Below, piece after piece: positions 1 to 6,442 of a DNA stretch of 64,000 nucleotides. This DNA is from JAQWBS01 sp047975765 (GTDB lineage: Bacteria > Pseudomonadota > Alphaproteobacteria > RF32 > CAG-239). A program made the position numbers and the translations under genes. The notes beneath the pieces were generated by a model. That model saw only the letters and a list, made by a program, of their open reading frames with translations, had not been told where the DNA came from and did no database searches. Where the stretch lies: positions 186,001 through 250,000 of the forward strand of contig JBKEEF010000002.1 in the NCBI GenBank assembly GCA_047975765.1, read 5' to 3'. Positions within the stretch are counted from its first letter, which is position 1. Every line of letters starts with the position of its first letter.

Positions 1-362
1 GTACCTTTTTCAAGCTTTCCATTTTTCTTTTTAGTATCTCCCAAATAGAGAGGTGTTATGATAGAAATTTTTTCTCCGGACTTTCCAAATTTGCGATTAT
101 AAGCCTCAGGAAGTTCAGAAGCAATCATGCCAAGACCACCAATTTTCATGAAGGTTGCTGTTTCAGCAGAAACCATCCATGCATCAACTTTTTCAATTTC
201 AGGCCAAAAATCCTTTCCAAGACATTGTTTTTTAGAATAATCTTGGATTTCCTTAATTAACGGACTGGTAGGGACACTGTACGAAATAGAAAACTTAGTC
301 TTATTAAAATCGTCGGGCAAAAGGCCAAAAACACTTTTGCTCTCAATATCTGGCGGTGTCAT
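1..362 (-). CDS. Glycogen/starch synthase-like glycosyltransferase, N-terminal part (runs off the window)
   Basis: Reading leftward from the ATG at 360-362, an open frame of 120 codons continues past base 1. About 55 residues of leader precede a run reading VSAETATFMKIGGLGMIASE, which matches the start of the GT5 starch/glycogen synthase catalytic domain, where a K-x-GGL motif binds the ADP-glucose phosphates. A beta-strand ISIITPLY follows, as in that family. The enzyme would add glucose from a nucleotide sugar to an alpha-1,4-glucan in the cytoplasm. The N-terminal extension is longer than in the classic bacterial GlgA. The gene is divergent from grpE. Assignment to the domain is fairly secure; the exact substrate is not. 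Confidence 0.7.
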   Translation of the reverse strand, partial: MTPPDIESKSVFGLLPDDFNKTKFSISYSVPTSPLIKEIQDYSKKQCLGKDFWPEIEKVDAWMVSAETATFMKIGGLGMIASELPEAYNRKFGKSGEKISIITPLYLGDTKKKNGKLEKG

Positions 363-435
363 ATCCTATCTTTCTAAAAAATTAATAGTAATTTGTATAT
401 ACCGAAAGTAGCATAAGAATATACATTTTACAATA

Positions 436-464
436 TTGACTTATACACTTTTTGTAACTAATTT
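436..464 (+). promoter_or_regulatory. Possible grpE promoter
   Basis: TTGACT at 436-441 followed after 17 bases by TAATTT at 459-464 resembles a sigma-70 promoter 45 bp upstream of grpE. I saw no CIRCE-type inverted repeat of the HrcA operator, and no hrcA gene lies beside grpE here. The -10 element is weak. Confidence 0.3.
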
Positions 465-508
465 AAATATAAGTATTTTTTGTTAAGATTAAATTAAAAG
501 AGGACATA

Positions 509-1105
509 ATGAACAAGGATAAAAAAGACCTATCAGAGAACAATAATCAACAAGAAGAGCAAATAATTAACTCTGGTATTTCTCAAGAAGAGACAGTGAT
601 TTCCGAAGGCATCACAGCTGAAAATGAAGTTGAAATTGAAACCAAAGATGAGATTAATATTGAAGCCTTGCAAGAAGAAAACAAAAGATTAAGAGAAGAT
701 TTTCTTCGTACTTTTGCAGATGGAGAAAACATAAAAAAACGTGCTCAACAAGAAATTGAAAAAAATAATAAATATGCTATTTCTTCTTTTGGAAAAAGTT
801 TGCTTTCTGTTGCAGACAATCTTCAAAGAGCCATTGATAGTACTAAAGAACAAACTGATGAATCTTGTGAAAATCTTTTAAAAGGAATTGAACTTACTCA
901 AGAAGAATTGAAAAAGGTTTTTGCCAGATTTGAGATTTTCAAAATGGAAATTATGAATACTATTTTTGATCCAAACTTTCATCAAGTTGTTCAAGAAGTT
1001 GAAGATAAATCTAAACCTGCAGGAACAATCATTGCCGAACTTCAAGCAGGCTATATGATTAATGATAGAATTTTACGTGAAGCAATGGTTGTTGTCACGA
1101 AGTAA
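509..1105 (+). CDS. grpE: Nucleotide exchange factor GrpE
   Basis: GrpE releases ADP from DnaK during the Hsp70 folding cycle in the cytosol. The 198-residue protein has the usual plan: an acidic, low-complexity N-terminus (about residues 1-55), a long dimerising helix with the LREDFLRTFADGENIKKR core, and a C-terminal beta domain with FDPNFHQVVQEV and a terminal GYMINDRILREAMVVV signature. Length is normal. A good ribosome site (AGAGGA) lies 6 bases before the ATG. The gene is monocistronic here, flanked by a divergent glycosyltransferase gene and a bidirectional terminator; dnaK and dnaJ are not nearby. Confidence 0.95.
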   Translation: MNKDKKDLSENNNQQEEQIINSGISQEETVISEGITAENEVEIETKDEINIEALQEENKRLREDFLRTFADGENIKKRAQQEIEKNNKYAISSFGKSLLSVADNLQRAIDSTKEQTDESCENLLKGIELTQEELKKVFARFEIFKMEIMNTIFDPNFHQVVQEVEDKSKPAGTIIAELQAGYMINDRILREAMVVVTK

Positions 1106-1128
1106 AAACTTTCAAAACGCACAATAAA

Positions 1129-1163
1129 AAAAAGACCTATCATTTTTAATGAGAGGTCTTTTA
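1129..1163. terminator. Bidirectional terminator between grpE and the Nudix gene
   Basis: AAAGACCT pairs with AGGTCTTT around an inner TCATT/AATGA stem, with A and T tracts on the two sides. It can therefore end transcription from both convergent genes. Confidence 0.75.
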
Positions 1164-1168
1164 ATAAA

Positions 1169-1726
1169 CTAAAGAGAATTTAATTTTTGGTACATACGGT
1201 ACATAGACTCATTAATTTCTCCAATTTCGTATAAATGGGGAATATCTTCATTATTTACCCATTTTAAGAAATTAGATTCACCACTTATAATAAATTCATT
1301 AGAATTTGCTTTTAACAAAAACCTAATATCATAATGAAAATGTTCTGGTTCATTCTTTTTTAAGTTTGCAGGAATAGGGTGAACGTCAACATCAAAAATT
1401 TCAGTTGTTACAAATTCAATATCTTGTATTCCTGTTTCTTCTACGGCTTCACGAAATGCCACGCTCCAAGTATCAGAACAACCATCAGAATGCCCTCCAA
1501 ACTGCAACCATCTATTAAGTTTTTTATGAAAATTTAATAAAGATTTTTTCCCATCTTTACTCAAAACCCACGCAGAACCATTTACATGTCCTGATAGATT
1601 GGTTCGATCAAAGGCATTTTCATTTTTCTCAATAAAATCTATAGTTTGTTGCACAAATTCATTTTCTTTCTCAAAAGAAGTTGAATATTTTTTTAATGCT
1701 TCAAGTATTGCCATATTATTTTCCAT
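1169..1726 (-). CDS. Nudix hydrolase
   Basis: The protein has a Nudix core: GGHSDG followed by REAVEETGI, which fits the REUXEEXGU half of the Nudix box. The Glu expected between the first Gly and the Arg is not conserved (a Cys/Ser/Asp run is found there). Nudix enzymes cleave nucleoside diphosphates linked to another group; the substrate is unknown. I chose the ATG at 1726, which overlaps the end of the radical SAM gene by 11 bases; a TTG at 1744 would add six residues. The overlap implies translational coupling with the radical SAM gene. A second, distantly related Nudix protein sharing an EH-[FL]-HY motif lies at 41,352-41,921. Confidence 0.75.
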   Translation of the reverse strand: MENNMAILEALKKYSTSFEKENEFVQQTIDFIEKNENAFDRTNLSGHVNGSAWVLSKDGKKSLLNFHKKLNRWLQFGGHSDGCSDTWSVAFREAVEETGIQDIEFVTTEIFDVDVHPIPANLKKNEPEHFHYDIRFLLKANSNEFIISGESNFLKWVNNEDIPHLYEIGEINESMYRMYQKLNSL

Positions 1727-2621
1727 ATGCTGTACAATTTCCAAAAAGGTTTATTGCTCTCAAAATGTTATATTTCAACTTTTTTGAATCGCGATTTAAA
1801 ATATCTTCATATATAGAAACACCAAAATTATTATTCATGCAAGTCTTAATTTTTCCCGATGGAGTGATAAACAGGTCTTGTTTATCTCGACAGACCTCCT
1901 GTCTATTTTTAAAGTGTTCAGAATATGCACAAAATATTTTAGTTAAATATACAATTTCTTCATCTTTTTGAAAAGATGATTGACGATCATCATGAAATAA
2001 CAAAGTGTATCCGAGTTCTTCTAGATATGATACCATAATTTCAATAGGAACAAATAATTTACTTGACTTAGGATAAAGTTCAATAAATTTAACTGAAGCA
2101 TTTATCGTTGAAGCAAATGAAATTATACTTTGAACGGCGTCAAGACTATTGTTTGCACCTTTTACAAATGTTGAATTTAATCTAATTACAATATTTGAAG
2201 AAGTGCTTTTTAGCATTGCTAATCCTTCCTTAACATGAAACAACGCATTTTTATTGGTTCCTGTTATTGATTGATATAGTTTAGAGTTCATAGAATGCAA
2301 AGATACATTTACTCTTGAAACATTTTTAGTAAGAATATCAATATTCTTAAAAATTAAAGATCCATTTGTTACCAAAGTTGTTTTTACATCTATACTTTTG
2401 AATGCTTTTAAAATATCACCAATGTCACTTCGGACAAGAGGCTCACCACCTGTTATAGTAATTTCATCATTAGGGAACATTTCATTAAAAACTTTATATA
2501 GAAATATATAATCATCAGCAGAAAGTTTTTCATCTTCAGCAAAATCTACACCTTCATTGTGACAAAAACCACATCTGTAATTACATGCAGATGTTACTAA
2601 AAGCCTTAATTCTCTTTTCAT
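1716..2621 (-). CDS. Radical SAM enzyme, MoaA-like
   Basis: The N-terminus carries the [4Fe-4S]/SAM motif CNYRCGFC (Cys 13, 17, 20), followed by the GGEPL motif that contacts SAM, so this is a radical SAM enzyme with a full TIM-barrel core. The C-terminal third keeps several cysteines (FCAYSEHF..., EVCRDKQ, KTCMNNN) spaced as in the auxiliary cluster region of MoaA (GTP 3',8-cyclase) and related SPASM-like proteins. At 301 residues it is slightly shorter than MoaA and lacks the terminal GG. No molybdopterin genes are nearby. It is coupled by overlap to a Nudix hydrolase, so the pair probably acts on a nucleotide-like substrate; that is inference. Confidence 0.8.
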   Translation of the reverse strand: MKRELRLLVTSACNYRCGFCHNEGVDFAEDEKLSADDYIFLYKVFNEMFPNDEITITGGEPLVRSDIGDILKAFKSIDVKTTLVTNGSLIFKNIDILTKNVSRVNVSLHSMNSKLYQSITGTNKNALFHVKEGLAMLKSTSSNIVIRLNSTFVKGANNSLDAVQSIISFASTINASVKFIELYPKSSKLFVPIEIMVSYLEELGYTLLFHDDRQSSFQKDEEIVYLTKIFCAYSEHFKNRQEVCRDKQDLFITPSGKIKTCMNNNFGVSIYEDILNRDSKKLKYNILRAINLFGNCTAYGK

Positions 2622-2663
2622 ATATAATAATATTAAAAATTAGTAATTTGTAAACAAGAGCTT

Positions 2664-2690
2664 CTTATAGTTAATATTTATAATTGTCAA
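2664..2690 (-). promoter_or_regulatory. Possible promoter of the radical SAM/Nudix pair
   Basis: On the minus strand TTGACA (2685-2690) is followed after 15 bases by TATAAG (2664-2669), about 43 bases before the radical SAM ATG. The -35 box is perfect but the spacer is short. Confidence 0.35.
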
Positions 2691-2821
2691 TATATAAATA
2701 TTACAGTTAATAATTTATATTTTTTTTGCAAAATTAAGTTTGGTAATTTATTTTGCTAGTCTTTTTCTTCTATTGTTAAATTGATCTGCATTCTACTACA
2801 TATAATTACTGTTAAATTTAA

Positions 2822-2848
2822 AAAAAGACCTCTTTTTGAGGTCTTTTT
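2822..2848 (-). terminator. Terminator after the first outer-membrane barrel gene
   Basis: AAAAAGACCTC and GAGGTCTTTTT form an 11-bp stem with a short T loop, with a T tract in the minus direction just past the end of the 2867-3421 gene. Confidence 0.8.
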
Positions 2849-2866
2849 CATTAAGCTCCAATAAAA

Positions 2867-3421
2867 TTAGAAACTATATCTCACACCCAAAGTTGCGTCA
2901 AGAACACTATCAAGTCCTTTAACATCAACCCATGAGTTTTTAACCATAGCGCGAACGGCAACTTGGTCTGTTACATTATATTGTACACCGCCACCGATAC
3001 GACCATACCAGCCATCATCACTGCCTTTTTCATAAGCATTTTTTGCACTATATCTGTAATTACCTGTACCTACTAAGCCCAAAAGTTCAACTTTTTGAGC
3101 ACAACCCAAAGGTAAATGACCAATAGCATCAAGACCTAAAACTCTATATTTAGACTTATTTTTTGTGCCTTCATGATTTTTTGACTGATTAAATGTTTGT
3201 TGGTAAAGACCTTCAACACTAAAATATTTATTAAGTTGAGCACCTAAAACCAAAGCTGGCGAGTTAAAGTTCTTTTGAAGAGCTTTTTTATTATCAGCTT
3301 TATATTCTGCATAAGAATACACATAATCCAAACCAACGAGTGGTTTCACTTCAATATCAGCTGCTTTTGCACTATATGAGAACAGCAAAGCTGCGGCTGA
3401 AACAAATAGAAATTTTTTCAT
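2867..3421 (-). CDS. Outer-membrane beta-barrel protein (Omp25/OmpA-like barrel)
   Basis: A typical Sec signal peptide covers residues 1-20 (MKKFLFVSAAALLFSYSAKA). Alternating amphipathic strands follow, and the chain ends in GVRYSF with the C-terminal Phe recognised by the BAM complex. At 184 residues it would make a small eight-stranded barrel of the OMP_b-brl class. It is a paralogue of the next gene: both share VGLDYVYS near the start, a YFxxExxYQ block, LVGTGxYxY and GWxxRxGGGxQYN. Function is unknown beyond being a surface barrel. Each copy has its own terminator, so they are probably transcribed separately. Confidence 0.8.
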   Translation of the reverse strand: MKKFLFVSAAALLFSYSAKAADIEVKPLVGLDYVYSYAEYKADNKKALQKNFNSPALVLGAQLNKYFSVEGLYQQTFNQSKNHEGTKNKSKYRVLGLDAIGHLPLGCAQKVELLGLVGTGNYRYSAKNAYEKGSDDGWYGRIGGGVQYNVTDQVAVRAMVKNSWVDVKGLDSVLDATLGVRYSF

Positions 3422-3540
3422 ATAACCTCCATAAAATATATTTCACCTATCTCACAACTTATAGGTAATAGTTTATATATTCCTCTGTTTGATATTTTTC
3501 AACTGATAATTTAAAATTTTTATTTAATCCCTTTCCACAA

Positions 3541-3573
3541 AAAAGGCCAAAACAAATTGTTTTAGCCTTTTTT
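3541..3573 (-). terminator. Terminator after the second outer-membrane barrel gene
   Basis: AAAAGGC and GCCTTTT flank an inner AAAACA/TGTTTT stem, with one bulge on each side and a T run on the minus strand. It lies 22 bp past the stop of the 3595-4170 gene. Confidence 0.7.
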
Positions 3574-3594
3574 CGTTTTCGAAGCCGTAAATTC

Positions 3595-4170
3595 TTAAAA
3601 ACTATATTTTAATCCGACTGAAAAATCGAACATTCCGTCAATATCATCAACATCTAACCAAGAATATTTTCCAAGTGCTCTGACTGCAAAATGTTCATCA
3701 ATATTATATTGAAGACCTCCACCAAAACGAAGCCCCCAACCATTATCGCTTCCTTTAACACTTAAATACGAAGGAATTTCACCTTTGACAGTATATTTAT
3801 ACTTGCCTGTACCTACCAAACCTAAAACTTCAAATTTTTCATAATTGGTAATTGGTAAATATCCAATTGCATCAATTCCAAAAGATTGAAATTTTGCTTT
3901 TGTTTGACCAACACCTAAAACATTTTTCTTTTCTTCAGCAGATTTTTGGTAGAAAGCTTCTGCGCCAAAATATTTGTGGAATTTTGCACCAACATTCAAA
4001 GCAGCAGAATTATAGTTTTCTTCAAAAATTTTATCCATTCCCTTATATTTGTAATCAACACTTGAATAAACATAGTCTAGTCCGACATAAGGTTTTAATT
4101 CCAACTCTACTGCATTAGCAGAAGATACGAACAAACCAACAAAACTTATAGTAAGAAGAAATTTTTTCAT
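3595..4170 (-). CDS. Outer-membrane beta-barrel protein, paralogue of its neighbour
   Basis: A signal peptide (residues 1-20, ending SSANA) is followed by a small barrel ending in VGLKYSF. The ATG at 4170 is preferred over an upstream in-frame start at 4191 because a strong ribosome site (ACGGGGG) lies 5 bases before it and the signal peptide then starts with MKKFLL. Residue patterns match the 2867-3421 protein over the whole length, so the two arose by tandem duplication and have diverged considerably. Likely role: structural or adhesive surface protein of the outer membrane. Confidence 0.8.
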   Translation of the reverse strand: MKKFLLTISFVGLFVSSANAVELELKPYVGLDYVYSSVDYKYKGMDKIFEENYNSAALNVGAKFHKYFGAEAFYQKSAEEKKNVLGVGQTKAKFQSFGIDAIGYLPITNYEKFEVLGLVGTGKYKYTVKGEIPSYLSVKGSDNGWGLRFGGGLQYNIDEHFAVRALGKYSWLDVDDIDGMFDFSVGLKYSF

Positions 4171-4255
4171 AGAAACCCCCGTTAAACACACAACTTATAA
4201 TATCTTATAAATACCAAGACAATCTTAGGTGTATTACATTTTTTTCTAAAGGTCA

Positions 4256-4294
4256 AACAAAAAACACACTAAAAATTGTATATTTTTAGTGTGT
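4256..4294 (-). terminator. luxS terminator
   Basis: A 13-bp perfect stem (ACACACTAAAAAT with ATTTTTAGTGTGT) is followed on the minus strand by a T run, 29 bp past the luxS stop. Confidence 0.8.
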
Positions 4295-4322
4295 GTATTA
4301 TTTTTTTATGAAATTCAATAAA

Positions 4323-4805
4323 CTAATCTTTATAAAACAACCTTGAGTTGTTAATATTATTAAGAACTTCAGAAACAAATTTTGCTCCCCAATATTTTGC
4401 CATTGGCAAATTCATATCAAGGAAGTTTCCACAATCTCTAGCACTTGCTCCTGGAACTTCACCCTCAAAGTCTCGAATAAACTCATACATTTCTTTGAGC
4501 AAAGAAATAACATCTTCAGACTTGTGGTCACCGGAAAGAATAAGATAGAAACCTGTACGACATCCCATTGGACCAAAATATATGATTTTCTCTTTCCAAT
4601 CAGAGTGATTCCTTAAGAAAGTAGCTCCTAAATGCTCCATTGTATGGATTTCAGCCGTATTCATTACAGGTTCTTTATTTGGTGTGGTCATACGAATATC
4701 AAATGTTGTCAAAATATCACCTTTTGGTGTCGTATCTTTACGCGAAACATAAATTCCTGGTAATAAATTTAGATGATTTACTTCAAAACTAGCAATTTTT
4801 TTCAT
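4323..4805 (-). CDS. luxS: S-ribosylhomocysteine lyase LuxS
   Basis: LuxS splits S-ribosylhomocysteine into homocysteine and DPD, the precursor of autoinducer-2, in the activated methyl cycle. From the ATG at 4805 the protein is 160 residues and begins MKKIASFEVNH, as family members do. The metal ligands are all present: His54 and His58 in HTMEH and Cys125 in ARDCGN. The catalytic Cys82 is in GPMGCRTGFY. An upstream in-frame ATG at 4856 would add 17 residues unlike any LuxS and was rejected. It has its own terminator. LuxS is uncommon in Alphaproteobacteria, which usually use S-adenosylhomocysteine hydrolase, so acquisition by transfer is likely. Confidence 0.95.
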   Translation of the reverse strand: MKKIASFEVNHLNLLPGIYVSRKDTTPKGDILTTFDIRMTTPNKEPVMNTAEIHTMEHLGATFLRNHSDWKEKIIYFGPMGCRTGFYLILSGDHKSEDVISLLKEMYEFIRDFEGEVPGASARDCGNFLDMNLPMAKYWGAKFVSEVLNNINNSRLFYKD

Positions 4806-4883
4806 ATTTCTCACATTTTCTAAGATTAAAACATTTATTTTTCTAAAAGATAACATTCATTTATTTTAGTGTCAAAATCAAAA

Positions 4884-6116
4884 TTACTTTTCATCTGGCG
4901 ATATTTTGAGCTGATTTATTCTCTTATCCATCAGCTCATTTATCTTATCAATAATTAGGTCAAAGGAATTATTCTCCTCTGTTTTTAATTCTTCAATAAG
5001 AGATACTCTCTGTTCTAAAATATTATCAATAATGGCAGAAATAGTCTTTACTACTAAATCCTGCTTAATTCCCAACTCTTTTGCCATTTTTATAAAATGA
5101 GAAAGAAAAATTTTGTCAGGGTCATATTCCCCACCAATACTCATTGACAAGTCTTTATCTGTTTTTTCATATAATTGTGTTGAAAGAATATCATAAAAAG
5201 GAGCAAGGCTAATTTTTTCATCCTCATAAAGAAATGAAAAATTCTTACCATGTGCATCTGAGTTGCCAATGATGAAATTGAAAATTATGACACATAAAAA
5301 ACGGAGTCCATCCATCAATGGCTCTGATGAATGCTCAATAATTAAGTTATAACAAGTTTTGAGAGAAGGACCACCTTCTTTTTGATATTTTTTATTATAA
5401 AGACTTAAAACTTGGCAAAAATCTTCTTGATGAAGTCTAAAAACATTATCTCCAACTGTTTTTCTATCATATCTTTGAACAATATAAAAAGGAATATCTA
5501 CACAATATACCCCACTCACAGCTGCCGTTCCTATAACCCTTCTACATAAAGTCATACAATAGTTTTCATTATATATTACATTTTCAAAATACTGATTTTC
5601 AGGTTTAATAATATAGTTAGATGGTAAAGAAACACTTGGAAAATAAACTTTGCCATCTAAATACGTAATTACAATTTTATCCTGGGCTCCTGCTAAAGAA
5701 AATCTGATATTATCTAGTAAAATAGCTAAAGGTATTTTACTAGCCTTAAGCTTCTTCTGTATATCTCCATACTTCAAAATTTTTCGTTCTTCACCATATA
5801 CTGGTTTTTTACCTTCTTCATACAAAGAAATCGCACCAGCACATTCCCCTCCGATTTTTCTGAGCAATGCAAAAGGATTATTCTCTGAAACTCCCTCATA
5901 CTTAGCAATAGCTTTTCTAATATCCCCTTCTGGGAGAAGACTTTCAAAAAACCCTCTTGTTTCTCTATCTCCATAGCTTTCATTTTTCAAAGGGAGCGAA
6001 AGAGAAATTGCTTTTGTAGCGGTTTCCAAATATTTGAAACTAAGATTCGTCTTGCCCTCTTTTTGAGTCAAAACCCCAATTTTTTCATCAAAAAAATAAA
6101 CATCTAATGCTGCCAT
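4884..6116 (-). CDS. hipA: HipA-family serine/threonine kinase toxin
   Basis: HipA toxins phosphorylate an aminoacyl-tRNA synthetase (GltX in E. coli) or other targets and stop growth. The 410-residue protein has the usual N-terminal HipA domain, then SLAGAQDKI (about 140-148), an IIKP lysine (Lys171), the catalytic loop NSDAHGKN (Asp287) and the Mg-binding Asp in FYDILST (Asp309). All kinase residues I can identify are intact, so it is probably active. The start overlaps the last base of hipB, as expected for a coupled antitoxin-toxin operon. The exact target cannot be read from sequence. Confidence 0.9.
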   Translation of the reverse strand: MAALDVYFFDEKIGVLTQKEGKTNLSFKYLETATKAISLSLPLKNESYGDRETRGFFESLLPEGDIRKAIAKYEGVSENNPFALLRKIGGECAGAISLYEEGKKPVYGEERKILKYGDIQKKLKASKIPLAILLDNIRFSLAGAQDKIVITYLDGKVYFPSVSLPSNYIIKPENQYFENVIYNENYCMTLCRRVIGTAAVSGVYCVDIPFYIVQRYDRKTVGDNVFRLHQEDFCQVLSLYNKKYQKEGGPSLKTCYNLIIEHSSEPLMDGLRFLCVIIFNFIIGNSDAHGKNFSFLYEDEKISLAPFYDILSTQLYEKTDKDLSMSIGGEYDPDKIFLSHFIKMAKELGIKQDLVVKTISAIIDNILEQRVSLIEELKTEENNSFDLIIDKINELMDKRINQLKISPDEK

Positions 6117-6325
6117 TATCTAGCCTCCGCAAAAAGATCAACTCCTAAACTTTTAGCAATATGAATAACTTTACCAATCTGGCAGGTCTCTTTTCCAGCC
6201 TCCAAGTCCACAACAAATCTAACCCCAACCCCGCACAAGCCAGCGACTTGAGTCTGTGTTAGGTTTTGAGATTTTCTTTTTTCTCTAATAACTTCTGCCA
6301 ATTGTCCAAAATTTTCTATCTTCAT
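6116..6325 (-). CDS. hipB: HipB-family antitoxin, XRE-type repressor
   Basis: This 69-residue protein is almost entirely one helix-turn-helix domain (LTQTQVAGLCGVGVRFVVDL). HipB proteins bind the toxin HipA and repress the hipBA promoter. The gene starts within an operator repeat: the ATG at 6325 is 1 base from the first 30-bp repeat, and the GAGCGGG of that repeat also serves as the ribosome site. Repressor binding would therefore block both the promoter region and the 5' end of the message. Confidence 0.9.
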   Translation of the reverse strand: MKIENFGQLAEVIREKRKSQNLTQTQVAGLCGVGVRFVVDLEAGKETCQIGKVIHIAKSLGVDLFAEAR

Positions 6326-6326
6326 T

Positions 6327-6440
6327 TTCCCGCTCGGTAATATTTAATATCTTTTAACTAGAAATATCCATCATTATTCCCGCTCGGTAATATTTAATAT
6401 CTTTTACTTAAAAATTCAAGTAAAAATTACCGAACGGTAA
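6327..6440. promoter_or_regulatory. hipBA operator region: two 30-bp direct repeats and a palindrome
   Basis: An identical 30-bp segment occurs at 6327-6356 and 6377-6406, exactly 50 bp apart. Each copy contains CCGCTCGGTAA, a half-degenerate version of the inverted repeat TTACCG-AA-CGGTAA at 6427-6440. All three read as variants of one operator, [TT]ACCG-NN-CGGTAA. They fill the gap between the end of ftsK and hipB. By analogy with E. coli hipBA, which has several operators, they are the likely binding sites for HipB and give autoregulation. Confidence 0.75.
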
Positions 6441-6442
6441 AA

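Noticed and set aside
1681..1971. Plus-strand frame across the Nudix and radical SAM genes
   Set aside because: It lies antisense to two clearly conserved proteins, and its translation shows no family features.
4323..4856. Longer luxS reading from the ATG at 4856
   Set aside because: The extra 17 residues do not match LuxS proteins, which start near MKKIASFEV.
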